NCBI RefSeq assembly: GCF_019599145.1
Contig: NZ_CP080647.1
Span: 186,001 to 250,000 of the forward strand
DNA from: Streptomyces akebiae
Lineage (GTDB): Bacteria > Actinomycetota > Actinomycetes > Streptomycetales > Streptomycetaceae
Direction of reading: 5' to 3'
Length of the DNA stretch: 64,000 nt
Each line of letters opens with the position of its first letter. The stretch's first letter is position 1. Positions 25,331-33,734 of the stretch are shown in pieces. The notes beneath the pieces were generated by a model that was not told the DNA's origin, did no database searches, and was given only the letters and a program-made list of their open reading frames with translations. A program made the translations under genes and the position numbers.

Positions 25331-26089
25331 TCACCGCCGGAGTTCGCCGTCGAGGAGTTCACCAAGGTCGGCCACCACGATGTCGGCGCCGTGCCGGAGC
25401 AGGCGCTCCCCCGTGTCGGGGCCCTGGGCGCGGTCCACTCCGACGACCAGGCGGAAGCCGCCGCGCCGGCCCGCCTCGACTCCCGCCAGGGCGTCCTCGA
25501 CGACCGCCGCACGGTCCGGGGGGACATCGAGACGGCGAGCCGCCTCCAGGAACAGATCGGGGCACGGCTTTCCGGCCAGCCCCAGGCGGGCCGCCTCTCC
25601 TCCGTCGACCAGGGCGTCGAAGAGATCGGCCACCCCGGCCCCGCTCAGCAGCTCACGGGCGTGCCGGGAGGCGGACACCGCCGCCACCGGCAGGCGTGCC
25701 GCCCGCAGGGCACGGACCAGCCGTACGGTTCCCGGGTAGGCGTCGATACCCTGTTCGCCGAGTCGCCGGGTGAAGAGCCGTTCCTTCTCCGCCGCCACGG
25801 CGCGCACCGTCCGCGCCGACGGTTCGATGCCACGCGACGCGAGGAAGGCGGCGGCCCCGTCGAGCCGCGACCTGCCGTCCACGAAGCGCGGATAGTCGTC
25901 CCGGACGTCGAAGGGGCGTCCCTGCCGCGGGTCGGCGGGCGAATGCGCGCGCAGGAAGGCGTCGAAGGCGGTCTTCCAGGCCGCGGCGTGCACCCGTGCC
26001 GAGTCGGTGATCACTCCGTCGGTGTCGAACACGACCGCCCGGACCTCCCGCAGCACGGGAGCGAGCGGTGGCCGGGAGCCGATGGTCAT
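25331..26089 (-). CDS. HAD hydrolase, beta-phosphoglucomutase-like
   Basis: The 252-residue protein has the HAD nucleophile motif FDTDGVITD (Asp22, Asp24; the usual FDLDG has Thr in place of Leu), a helical cap, AVSAS (motif II) and GKPCPDLFLEAARRL with VVEDALAGVEAG (motifs III/IV). These features fit beta-phosphoglucomutases, which turn the beta-glucose 1-phosphate from GH65 phosphorolysis into glucose 6-phosphate. Its start overlaps the stop of the CBS-BON gene as ATGA, so the two are translationally coupled. The likely GH65 partner is at 1-1920. Mutase versus phosphatase activity cannot be settled from sequence alone. Confidence 0.82.
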   Translation of the reverse strand: MTIGSRPPLAPVLREVRAVVFDTDGVITDSARVHAAAWKTAFDAFLRAHSPADPRQGRPFDVRDDYPRFVDGRSRLDGAAAFLASRGIEPSARTVRAVAAEKERLFTRRLGEQGIDAYPGTVRLVRALRAARLPVAAVSASRHARELLSGAGVADLFDALVDGGEAARLGLAGKPCPDLFLEAARRLDVPPDRAAVVEDALAGVEAGRRGGFRLVVGVDRAQGPDTGERLLRHGADIVVADLGELLDGELRR

Positions 26090-26850
26090 GCCCCCTCCTT
26101 CGCGATCGGACGTCCGGCTTCACCCTTCAGGGGCTGGTCCGGGCCGGGGCTGTTGCCCGCACCGGTGAGCACGCAGTCGACGTCCACCACCCCCTCGACG
26201 GCGCGTGCGAGACGGGCGGCCACGGGGACGAGGGCGGTGTTCCGGAGCCGGCCCGTGAGGGTCACGACTCCCTTGCGCACGTCCACCCGGACCGGTTCGT
26301 CCCGGACCGGTCCGTCCGAGTCCGGGGCGAGCATCGGCACGACGTCGCGCCGGATCTCCTCGGCGATGTCCGCGTCGTCGCGCAGGAACACCTTCAGCAG
26401 GTCGGAGCGGCTGACGACGCCCCGCAGCCGGCCCTCGGCGTCGACCACCGGAAGCCGCTTGACCCGGTGCCGGGCCATCAGCCGGGCGGCCTGCGCCAAG
26501 GGCGTGTCGCCGTGGACGGTGACGGCCGGCGCGGTCATCAGGCCCTCCGCCTCCACCGCGGCCGCCTTGCCGAGGTCGGACAGACGCCGGGGCCGCGGAT
26601 ACAGGGAGCCTCCGGTCGGGGCGTGTCCGGCCCTGGGCAGGTCCGGGTCGCCGTCACGCAGTTCTTCCTTGTGCAACAGGTCCGCCTCGGAGACGACGCC
26701 CACGACGCGTCCCTCGTCGTCCACGACGGGAACCGCGCTGACGTGCCACTGCCGCATGGCATGGACGATGTCCTTGAACGCCGCCCGCTGGCGCACCGCT
26801 CCCACGGTGCGGGTCATCACATCGCTCACGAGATGGGGAGTGCCGGCCAT
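26086..26850 (-). CDS. CBS-CBS-BON domain protein
   Basis: The 254-residue protein has CBS motifs at about 8-65 and 105-165 and a BON domain near the C-terminus (VRVDVRKGVVTLTGRL). It is longer than its paralogues through an insert between the CBS motifs and a charged tail. The start at 26850 follows GGAGG by 5 nt; the upstream ATG at 26880 lacks this. It is the first gene of a two-gene unit with the HAD enzyme. CBS domains may sense adenylate charge. Confidence 0.9.
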   Translation of the reverse strand: MAGTPHLVSDVMTRTVGAVRQRAAFKDIVHAMRQWHVSAVPVVDDEGRVVGVVSEADLLHKEELRDGDPDLPRAGHAPTGGSLYPRPRRLSDLGKAAAVEAEGLMTAPAVTVHGDTPLAQAARLMARHRVKRLPVVDAEGRLRGVVSRSDLLKVFLRDDADIAEEIRRDVVPMLAPDSDGPVRDEPVRVDVRKGVVTLTGRLRNTALVPVAARLARAVEGVVDVDCVLTGAGNSPGPDQPLKGEAGRPIAKEGA

Positions 26851-26922
26851 GGCGACCTCCGAGATGCTCGGGTGACACACTGCGACACCTTCAGCGTCGG
26901 GCTCCCGGCCGTCCCGGGCACG

Positions 26923-26957
26923 GGGCCGAGCGGCCTCTTCCCGACGCCGGACGTCCC
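26923..26957. promoter_or_regulatory. OsdR/DosR-like boxes before CBS-BON/HAD operon
   Basis: GGGCCGAGCGGCCT (26923-26936, 11/12) and ACGCCGGACGTCCC (26944-26957, 9/12) have centres 21 bp apart, 73 bp upstream of the CBS-BON start. Confidence 0.6.
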
Positions 26958-27006
26958 CTGCCCCCCGCCGGGTCCTCCCGGAGCCCCGGCCGCTCCCTCG
27001 CCTCCC

Positions 27007-28725
27007 CTACGGCGGCGCCACCGGCACCCGCCACACCAGTGTGGTGCCGCCGGCCTCGGGACAGTGCCACTCCATCCGGCCGCCGAGCTGCCCGGCCCGT
27101 TCCGCCATGTTGCGCAGCCCGCCACGGCGGCCCGACGGCGGTATGCCCACCCCGTTGTCCCGGACCGTCAGCACCAGCTCCCGCCCGTCGGTCGTCACCA
27201 CGATCTCGGCGCGGTCGGCGTGGGCGTGCCGTGCGATGTTGGCCAGGGCCTCGGAGAGCACGGCGACCAGGTGGTCGGCGGTCTCCTTCGGTACGTCGGT
27301 GTCGATGAACCCCTCCATCCGGATGCTCGGGGCGAAACCCAGGACCGGTGCCGCCTCGGCGGCCACCCGCACCACGCGGGTCCGCAGGCCGACGTCGGCC
27401 GTGCCGTCCCGCGTGCGCAGGCCGAAGATGGTCGACCTGATGATCTTGATGGTCTCGTCCAGGTCCTCCACCGCGCGCAGCACCCGCTCGGAGGCCTCCG
27501 GGTGCTCGATGAGGCGGCCCGCGCTCTGCAGGGTCATACCGGTGGCGAAGAGGCGTTGGATGGCGAGGTCGTGCAGGTCCCGGGCGATCCGGTCGCGGTC
27601 CTTGAGAACCGCGATCTCCTCGGCGTCCCGACGGCGTTCGGCCAGTTCCATGGCGATGGCCGCCTGGGCGGCGAAGACGCGGAGCGGTTCGGTCTCCTTC
27701 GTGGTGAAGAGGGCCTGGCCCGCCTCCCGGACCAGCAGAACGACGCCCCGGATGCCCTCGTCCCGGGTGCCGACGGGAACGGCCACGGCGGGGCCGAGAC
27801 CGGTGAGGCGGGGCGGTCCGGCCCACACCCGCTCGTCGTGGGTCACGTCCTCGCTGGTGACCGCGGTCGCGCCGGCGAACGCCTCTCCCATCAGGCTGCC
27901 CTCGACCGGCAGGACCAGCCCGCTCAGCGTCTCCGCCTCCTCGCCGATGGCCAGGTCGACCGTGAGGGACTCGGTGCCCTCCATCGGCACCGCGACGACC
28001 GCGAGGGCCGCGCCGGTGATCTGCCGGGCCCGTTCGGCGATCAACCGGAGCACCAGGGCCTGCTCCGCTCCCGACATCAGGTCGTGGGTGATCTCCGCGT
28101 TGGCCCGCAGCCACCGCTCCCGCAACCGGGACTCCTCGTACAACCGCGCGTTGTCGATCGCCACACCCGCCGCCACCGCCAACGTCGACAGAACCGACTC
28201 GTCCTCCTCGTCGAACTGCGCCCCACCCCGCTTCTCCGTCAGATACAGATTCCCGAACACCTGCTCACGCACCCGGATCGGCACACCCAGGAACGAATTC
28301 ATCGGCGGATGATTCGGCGGAAACCCATACGAGGACGGATGCTCCGACAACTTCGCCAGACGCAACGGCTCCGGATGACTGATCAACTCACCCAGAATCC
28401 CGTGCCCCTCCGGATACGCACCGATCCCGGCGATCTGCTCCGCACTCACCCCCACCGTGTGGAACGCCGACAACCGCCTGCCGTCCGGACCGATCACCCC
28501 CAACGCCGCGTACTCCGCATCCACCAGCACCGCCGCCGCCTCCACGATGCCCCGCAACGCCTGCTCCAACTCCAACTCACGCCCGACCGACAGCACCGCC
28601 TCCAACAGACTGTGCACCCGATCCCGCGTCCCCCGCGCCGCATCCAGACGCGCCTGCAACTCCTCCAGCAACTCGTCCAACCTCAGCTGCGGCAGCCGCA
28701 CACGGGCGTCGTCGGAGCTCGCCAC
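27007..28725 (-). CDS. Second GAF-GAF sensor histidine kinase (OsdK/DosS type), no adjacent regulator
   Basis: The 572-residue kinase has the same GAF-GAF-HisKA_3-ATPase layout as the osdK-like protein. The first GAF is identical in sequence, with the predicted haem ligand at His139 and the distal Tyr161. GAF2, most of the ATPase domain and the C-terminus differ, while the stretch around the phosphoacceptor His384 is nearly the same. The GTG start at 28725 follows GGGAGGAG. No response-regulator gene is next to it; it diverges from ppdK across boxes at 28839-28873. The near-identical phosphotransfer region suggests that it also signals to OsdR, much as DosS and DosT share DosR. Confidence 0.9.
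   Translation of the reverse strand: MASSDDARVRLPQLRLDELLEELQARLDAARGTRDRVHSLLEAVLSVGRELELEQALRGIVEAAAVLVDAEYAALGVIGPDGRRLSAFHTVGVSAEQIAGIGAYPEGHGILGELISHPEPLRLAKLSEHPSSYGFPPNHPPMNSFLGVPIRVREQVFGNLYLTEKRGGAQFDEEDESVLSTLAVAAGVAIDNARLYEESRLRERWLRANAEITHDLMSGAEQALVLRLIAERARQITGAALAVVAVPMEGTESLTVDLAIGEEAETLSGLVLPVEGSLMGEAFAGATAVTSEDVTHDERVWAGPPRLTGLGPAVAVPVGTRDEGIRGVVLLVREAGQALFTTKETEPLRVFAAQAAIAMELAERRRDAEEIAVLKDRDRIARDLHDLAIQRLFATGMTLQSAGRLIEHPEASERVLRAVEDLDETIKIIRSTIFGLRTRDGTADVGLRTRVVRVAAEAAPVLGFAPSIRMEGFIDTDVPKETADHLVAVLSEALANIARHAHADRAEIVVTTDGRELVLTVRDNGVGIPPSGRRGGLRNMAERAGQLGGRMEWHCPEAGGTTLVWRVPVAPP
28084..28696 (-). repeat. 613-bp direct repeat, copy B (within second kinase gene)
   Basis: This is the second copy of the block at 17770-18382, read as identical throughout. 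The downstream flank first differs at TC versus CT within ATCAGG(tc/ct)GTGGG, and the upstream flank differs right after CTGCGGCAGC. Confidence 0.9.
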
Positions 28726-28838
28726 CGCGCTCCTCCCTGCTCTGTCCTGCTCTGCCCTGCTCTGTTCCGGCCAGGGGCACCGACCGTTCGGGTCATGAAC
28801 CACGGTAATCCGCGCGACCGGAGACCAACAGCGGACCA

Positions 28839-28873
28839 GGGCCCATCGGCCCGCCCGGGGGGACGGACAGCAC
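28839..28873. promoter_or_regulatory. OsdR/DosR-like boxes between second kinase and ppdK
   Basis: GGGCCCATCGGCCC (28839-28852, 11/12) and GGGACGGACAGCAC (28860-28873, 9/12) have centres 21 bp apart, in the divergent region between genes starting at 28725 and 28947. Confidence 0.6.
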
Positions 28874-28946
28874 CTGCCGGGCGGGCCATGTCCGGTCGAC
28901 GCTGGAGCTGAAGCGGGTACGCAGCCAACCGGAGGAGACCGGCGTC

Positions 28947-31634
28947 ATGGTCCGTTACGTGTACGACTTCGCGGAGGGCGGCCGTGACATGGCCGACCTG
29001 CTCGGCGGCAAGGGAGCGAACCTGGCCGAGATGACCCGGCTGGGTCTCCCGGTCCCGCCCGGCTTCACCGTCACCACCGAGGCCTGCCGGGCCTTCCTGG
29101 CCACCGGTGCGGAACCGGAGGGGATGACGGCGGAGATCTCCCGGCATCTCACGGCGGTGGAGCGGGCCGCCGGACGGTCCCTGGGGCAGCGGGACGACCC
29201 GCTGCTGCTGTCGGTCCGCTCGGGAGCGCGCTTCTCCATGCCCGGCATGATGGAGACGGTCCTGGACATCGGCCTGAACGACGAATCCGTCCAGGGGCTC
29301 GCCAAGACGTCCGGGAACGAGCGGTTCGCCTGGGACTCCTACCGCCGGCTCGTCCAGATGTTCGGCAGCACGGTCATGGGGGTCGACACGGCCCTGTTCG
29401 AAGGGACCATCACCCTGCTCAAGGAGGCCCGGGAGGTCCAGGACGACGTGCAGCTCGACGCGGGCGACCTCGCCTGGCTCGTGGAGACCTACAAGTCCCT
29501 GATCCGCGACGAGACCGGACAGGACTTCCCCCAGTCCCCGGCCGAGCAACTGCGTCTCGCCGTCCTCGCGGTCTTCCGCTCCTGGAACGGCGAGCGCGCC
29601 CGCCTGTACCGCAAGCGCGAGCACATCCCCGAGGATCTCGGCACCGCGGTCACCGTGCAGCGCATGGTCTTCGGCAATCTCGGCGCCGATTCCGGCAGCG
29701 GTGTCGCCTTCACGCGGGACCCCGCCACCGGGCGCCCCGGGCTCTACGGCGACTACCTGTCCAACGCCCAGGGCGAGGACGTCGTGGCCGGTATCCGCAA
29801 CACCGTCCCGCTGACGGACCTGGAGCGGCTGGACCCGGAATCGTACCGACGCCTGTGCGACCACATGGGCACCCTGGAGCGGCACTACCGCGACCTGTGC
29901 GACATCGAGTTCACCATCGAGCGCGGCACCCTGTGGATGCTCCAGACCCGGGTCGGCAAGCGCACCGCCGAGGCCGCGTTCGCCATCGCCGCCGAGTTGG
30001 CCGAGGAGGGGCTCATCACGCCGGACGAGGCGCTCGCCCGGGTGAGCGGGGACGGGCTCGCCCGGCTGATGTTCCCGCGCTTCGACACCGCCGCGACCGG
30101 TGACGCCCTCGCCCACGGCATCCCGGCCTCGCCCGGGGCCGCGGTCGGCGCGGCGGTCTTCGACTCGGCCGAGGCCGTACGCCGGGCCGCCGCCGGCGAG
30201 AAGGTGGTCCTCGTGCGCCAGGAGACCACCCCCGACGACCTGCCCGGCATGCTGGCGGCCCAGGCGGTGCTGACCAGCCGGGGCGGCAAGACCAGCCACG
30301 CGGCCGTGGTGGCCCGCGGCATGGGCAAGGTCTGTGTGTGCGGCGCCGAGGAACTCACCGTGAACACCGACGCCCGGCGCTTCACCACGCGTGCGGGCAC
30401 CGTCGTCGAGGAGGGCACCGTCGTCTCGGTCGACGGCTCGGCCGGCGCCGTGTACCTGGGTGGCGTTCCGTTGGTGGCCTCGGCGTTCATGCGCTACCTG
30501 GAGACCGGCGAGCAGGCGGACGGGATCGTCGCGGCCGGCGCCCGGGCCCTGCGACACGCCGACGCCGTACGACGGCTGGAGGTACGCGCCAACGCCGACA
30601 CGCCCGAGGACGCGGCCCGCGCCCGGCGGTTCGGCGCGCAGGGCATCGGGCTGTGCCGCACCGAGCACATGTTCCTCGGCGAGCGGCGCAAGCTGGTCGA
30701 GGAGATGATCCTGGCCCGCACCGACGCCCAGCGCGCGCGGGCACTCGGGGCTCTGCTGCCCCTGCAACGACGCGACTTCGTCGGCATCCTGGAGGCGATG
30801 GACGGCCTGCCGGTCACCATTCGTCTGCTGGACCCGCCGCTGCACGAGTTCCTGCCCGACCGCACCGAACTCGCCGTCCGAGTCGCCACCGCCGATGCCC
30901 GGGGTGAGCCGCCGACCGCGCACGACACCGAGCTGCTGGCGGCGGTCGACCGCATGCACGAGGAGAACCCGATGCTCGGCCTGCGGGGCGTGCGCCTCGG
31001 GCTGGTGGTTCCCGGGCTGGTCGCCATGCAGGTGAGGGCGATCGCCGAGGCGGTGGTGCAGCGCGTACGGGCCGGTGGCGCACCGCACGCGGAGATCATG
31101 GTTCCGCTGGTCGGCGCGGTCGAGGAGCTACGGCTCGCCCGCGAGGAGGTGGAGCAGGTGCTGGCCAGGATCGGGGAGGAGACCGGTGTACCCGTGCGGT
31201 GCCCCGTCGGCACGATGATCGAACTGCCGAGGGCCGCGCTCACCGCGGGCCGGATCGCCGAGGAGGCGGAGTTCTTCTCCTTCGGCACCAACGACCTCAC
31301 CCAGACGGCGTGGGGCTTCTCCCGCGACGACGTCGAGGCGGAGTTCTTCGCCGCCTACCTCGACAAGGGCGTGTTCACCGCCTCGCCGTTCGAGACGATC
31401 GACCGCGACGGGGTGGGACGACTGGTCCGGATCGCGGTCGACGAGGGCCGCGCCGCCCGCCCCGGCCTGACGATCGGGGTGTGCGGCGAGCACGGCGGCG
31501 ACCCGGAGTCGGTGCACTTCTTCCACGCGGCCGGGCTCGACTACGTCTCCTGCTCCCCCTTCCGCGTCCCCGTGGCCCGCCTGGAGGCCGGCCGGGCCAC
31601 CCTGACCGGGACGGATGTCAGCGACAGCCGGTGA
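28947..31634 (+). CDS. ppdK: Pyruvate, phosphate dikinase
   Basis: The 895-residue protein has the N-terminal ATP-grasp domain (LLGGKGANLAEM, SVRSGARFSMPGMMETVL), the phosphohistidine domain with His451 in GGKTSHAAVVARGMG, and a C-terminal PEP-binding barrel with CPVGTMIELPRAAL and GVCGEHGGDP. It interconverts pyruvate, ATP and phosphate with PEP, AMP and pyrophosphate. Run toward pyruvate it yields ATP from PEP using pyrophosphate, which is useful in energy-poor cells; run the other way it is gluconeogenic. The start follows GGAGGAGACC. Length fits the family. A clear terminator follows at 31683-31714. Confidence 0.95.
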   Translation: MVRYVYDFAEGGRDMADLLGGKGANLAEMTRLGLPVPPGFTVTTEACRAFLATGAEPEGMTAEISRHLTAVERAAGRSLGQRDDPLLLSVRSGARFSMPGMMETVLDIGLNDESVQGLAKTSGNERFAWDSYRRLVQMFGSTVMGVDTALFEGTITLLKEAREVQDDVQLDAGDLAWLVETYKSLIRDETGQDFPQSPAEQLRLAVLAVFRSWNGERARLYRKREHIPEDLGTAVTVQRMVFGNLGADSGSGVAFTRDPATGRPGLYGDYLSNAQGEDVVAGIRNTVPLTDLERLDPESYRRLCDHMGTLERHYRDLCDIEFTIERGTLWMLQTRVGKRTAEAAFAIAAELAEEGLITPDEALARVSGDGLARLMFPRFDTAATGDALAHGIPASPGAAVGAAVFDSAEAVRRAAAGEKVVLVRQETTPDDLPGMLAAQAVLTSRGGKTSHAAVVARGMGKVCVCGAEELTVNTDARRFTTRAGTVVEEGTVVSVDGSAGAVYLGGVPLVASAFMRYLETGEQADGIVAAGARALRHADAVRRLEVRANADTPEDAARARRFGAQGIGLCRTEHMFLGERRKLVEEMILARTDAQRARALGALLPLQRRDFVGILEAMDGLPVTIRLLDPPLHEFLPDRTELAVRVATADARGEPPTAHDTELLAAVDRMHEENPMLGLRGVRLGLVVPGLVAMQVRAIAEAVVQRVRAGGAPHAEIMVPLVGAVEELRLAREEVEQVLARIGEETGVPVRCPVGTMIELPRAALTAGRIAEEAEFFSFGTNDLTQTAWGFSRDDVEAEFFAAYLDKGVFTASPFETIDRDGVGRLVRIAVDEGRAARPGLTIGVCGEHGGDPESVHFFHAAGLDYVSCSPFRVPVARLEAGRATLTGTDVSDSR

Positions 31635-31682
31635 TCGGTGCCGCTCGATCCCGTTTCGCTGCGTCCCGTACGCACGAAAGCG

Positions 31683-31714
31683 CCGCCCTGCCCCTCCTGT
31701 CCGGGGCAGGGCGG
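31683..31714. terminator. Hairpin terminator between ppdK and USP gene
   Basis: The 12-bp arms CCGCCCTGCCCC (31683-31694) and GGGGCAGGGCGG (31703-31714) pair perfectly around an 8-nt loop, between convergent genes. Confidence 0.85.
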
Positions 31715-31731
31715 TTCGGGCGTGCGCGGTG

Positions 31732-32595
31732 TCAGAGGTGCGGGACGACGGCGACCGGGGCGACGGAGCGCCGTACGACCGCGTAGGTCACGGGGCCGAC
31801 GTGCGGGGCCAACGGGGCCCGGCGGACGCGGCGGCCGACGACCACCAGGGAGGCGTCGAGGGAGGCGTCCACCAGACGCGCTCCGGCCCTGCCGACCACG
31901 GCCTCCTCGGTCACCTCCACACCAGGGAACTTGTCCCGCCAGGGTGCGAGGAGGGCGGACGGCTCCTGTTCGCCCCCGGCCGTCCCGCTGTCGCCGGGCC
32001 GCGGCGTGCCGCGGCCGTGGACGACGCGCAGTCCCGTCGCACGCCGTGCGGCCGCGTCGAAGGCGAACGCGATGACCGTGTCGTCGGGATCGCCGAGGTC
32101 CAGCCCCAGCACGACGTCCCGGTAGGCGGTCGTCGCGGTCCCGGACGCGTCGGTCCGGTACTCGCTCGCGGCTTCGGCGCGGACGAGGACGACCGGCCGT
32201 CCGGCCCGCGCCACCACGGCCGCCGCGACGGAGCCGAGCAGGAACCCGGCGGCCCTGCCCAGACCCCGTGACCCGAGCGCCAGCAACTCGCTGCCCTCGG
32301 CCACGGCGACCAGGGCCGACGCGGGGTGCCCGGGCAGTCGCTCGCCCTCGATCGGCAGGCCGGGGTGGCGGTGGGCCAGCCGGGCGACCGACTCGCGCAG
32401 CAGCGCGGCGGAACGGTCCGCGCCGAGCGGAGCGATCTGTTCGCCGGCGAAGGGCACGTAAGCGTGCGGGGGCAGGTCGTCGGCGTGCACGACCCGAAGG
32501 GCGACGGAGTACATCCGGGCTTCACGAGCGGCCCAGTCCGCGGCCGCGCGGCTCTCCGACGATCCGTCCAGCCCCACGGCGACGACACGGGACAT
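31732..32595 (-). CDS. Universal stress protein, two USP domains
   Basis: The 287-residue protein has an intact first ATP motif (GSRGLGRAAGFLLGS) and a degenerate second (PHVGPVTYAVVRRSVAPV), as in the USPs at 5035-5949 and 39328-40242. The start at 32595 follows CAGGAGG. It lies 26 bp behind the USP gene at 32622-33452 on the same strand, so the two form an operon served by boxes at 33566-33602. Confidence 0.9.
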   Translation of the reverse strand: MSRVVAVGLDGSSESRAAADWAAREARMYSVALRVVHADDLPPHAYVPFAGEQIAPLGADRSAALLRESVARLAHRHPGLPIEGERLPGHPASALVAVAEGSELLALGSRGLGRAAGFLLGSVAAAVVARAGRPVVLVRAEAASEYRTDASGTATTAYRDVVLGLDLGDPDDTVIAFAFDAAARRATGLRVVHGRGTPRPGDSGTAGGEQEPSALLAPWRDKFPGVEVTEEAVVGRAGARLVDASLDASLVVVGRRVRRAPLAPHVGPVTYAVVRRSVAPVAVVPHL

Positions 32596-32621
32596 GGGTG
32601 AGCCTCCTGGAGTCGCACGGT

Positions 32622-33452
32622 TCACGCGGCGGGGACGACGACCACCGGGCAGTGCGCCCGGCGCAGCAGGACGGGGGCGACCTGTGTGTGGTGCGGGGCG
32701 ACGGGGGACGTCCGGTGGTGCGAGCCTACGACCACCAGACCGGCCTCGCGGGTCGACTCCAGCAACGCCTCGGGCGCGCTCGTGCGCACCGTGACGGCCT
32801 TCACCGGGACATCGGCGTACCGCTCCCGCAGTGCGGCGAGGGCGAACCGCGGGACGGCCTCCTCGACGCGCTCGTAGGAGGTGGCCGGGTCCCGTCGCCG
32901 GCCCTCGGTGGGCACCAGCGGCGGCAGTGCGGGCGTGACGTGGCGGTGGGACCAGGAGTGCAGGACGCGCAGGTGGGCGCCGCGTCGGCGGGCCTCCTCG
33001 AAGGCGTAGACGGCGGCCCGCTCGTCCGTGTCGTCCTCCAGGCCGAGCACCACCTCGCGCCCTTTGTCGCACGGGTGGTCCCCGCGCACGACGAGCAGCG
33101 GACCCCGCACGCGACGGGACAGCCGCAGACTGACCGATCCCAGCAGCAGACCGGCGGCGCGCCCCATGCCCCGGGTGCCCACGACGGTGAGCGCCGCGTC
33201 GGCGCTCTGCCGGGCCAGCTCCCGCACGGCGCCGCCCTCGGCCGCGACGGTCCGGACCGGAAGACCGGGGTGCCGCTCGTGGACGCGCGCGACGGCGGCC
33301 CCGAGGATCGGCGCGGCCTCGTCGCGGTCGGAAGCGGCGCACACCAGACGCAGCTCGGCACCGCGCCGGATCGCTTCCCCGGCGGCCCAGTCCAGGGCCC
33401 TGGTGGAGGACAGGGTGCCGTCCACTCCTACGACCACATCGTTGTGGGTCAT
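32622..33452 (-). CDS. Universal stress protein, two USP domains
   Basis: The 276-residue protein opens DVVVGVDGTLSSTRALDWAA. Its first domain has the ATP motif GTRGMGRAAGLLLGS. The second domain ends GSHHRTSPVAPHHTQVAPVLL without the glycine motif. The start at 33452 is preceded by a GGAAGCGGAG stretch. It leads the two-USP operon and differs enough from its neighbour that a very recent duplication is unlikely. Confidence 0.9.
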   Translation of the reverse strand: MTHNDVVVGVDGTLSSTRALDWAAGEAIRRGAELRLVCAASDRDEAAPILGAAVARVHERHPGLPVRTVAAEGGAVRELARQSADAALTVVGTRGMGRAAGLLLGSVSLRLSRRVRGPLLVVRGDHPCDKGREVVLGLEDDTDERAAVYAFEEARRRGAHLRVLHSWSHRHVTPALPPLVPTEGRRRDPATSYERVEEAVPRFALAALRERYADVPVKAVTVRTSAPEALLESTREAGLVVVGSHHRTSPVAPHHTQVAPVLLRRAHCPVVVVPAA

Positions 33453-33565
33453 GGCTCCGCTTCCTTTTCGACGGACGGTGACCGAGGAGCACCGGATGGT
33501 GGCCCCCCACCCTCGATGTTCGCCGTGGACCGCCGCCCCGGGCAGGAGCCGGGAGACCCGTGGGC

Positions 33566-33602
33566 GTGCCGAACGGCCCCTGTCCGCGGGGACGTTCGGG
33601 CC
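33566..33602. promoter_or_regulatory. OsdR/DosR-like boxes before two-USP operon
   Basis: GTGCCGAACGGCCC (33566-33579, 11/12) and GGGACGTTCGGGCC (33589-33602, 10/12) have centres 23 bp apart. The minus-strand USP starts at 33452. Confidence 0.6.
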
Positions 33603-33684
33603 GTGGCGCGCGGTCGCGGCGCGGGGCCCTGACGGGAGGGCCGCCGCATCGCGGCTGGGAGGGTCCATGCGGGACCCGCGAAAG

Positions 33685-33718
33685 GGACCGAACGGCCCTT
33701 CCGCAGGTCGCACGGGCT
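33685..33718. promoter_or_regulatory. OsdR/DosR-like boxes before STAS gene
   Basis: GGACCGAACGGCCC (33685-33698, 11/12) is followed 20 bp on by a weak second site AGGTCGCACGGGCT (33705-33718, 8/12). The first centre is 43-44 bp upstream of the ATG at 33735, the usual DosR distance from a transcription start. Confidence 0.55.
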
Positions 33719-33734
33719 TGGCTTGTCTGTCTTC

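Noticed and set aside
17770..28696. The 613-bp repeat as the ends of a composite transposon
   Set aside because: Both copies lie inside kinase genes in frame, with no transposase, inverted ends or target duplications; gene conversion explains it better.
33663..33676. Second box upstream of the STAS site (GTCCATGCGGGACC)
   Set aside because: Only 6 of 12 informative bases match, near chance level.
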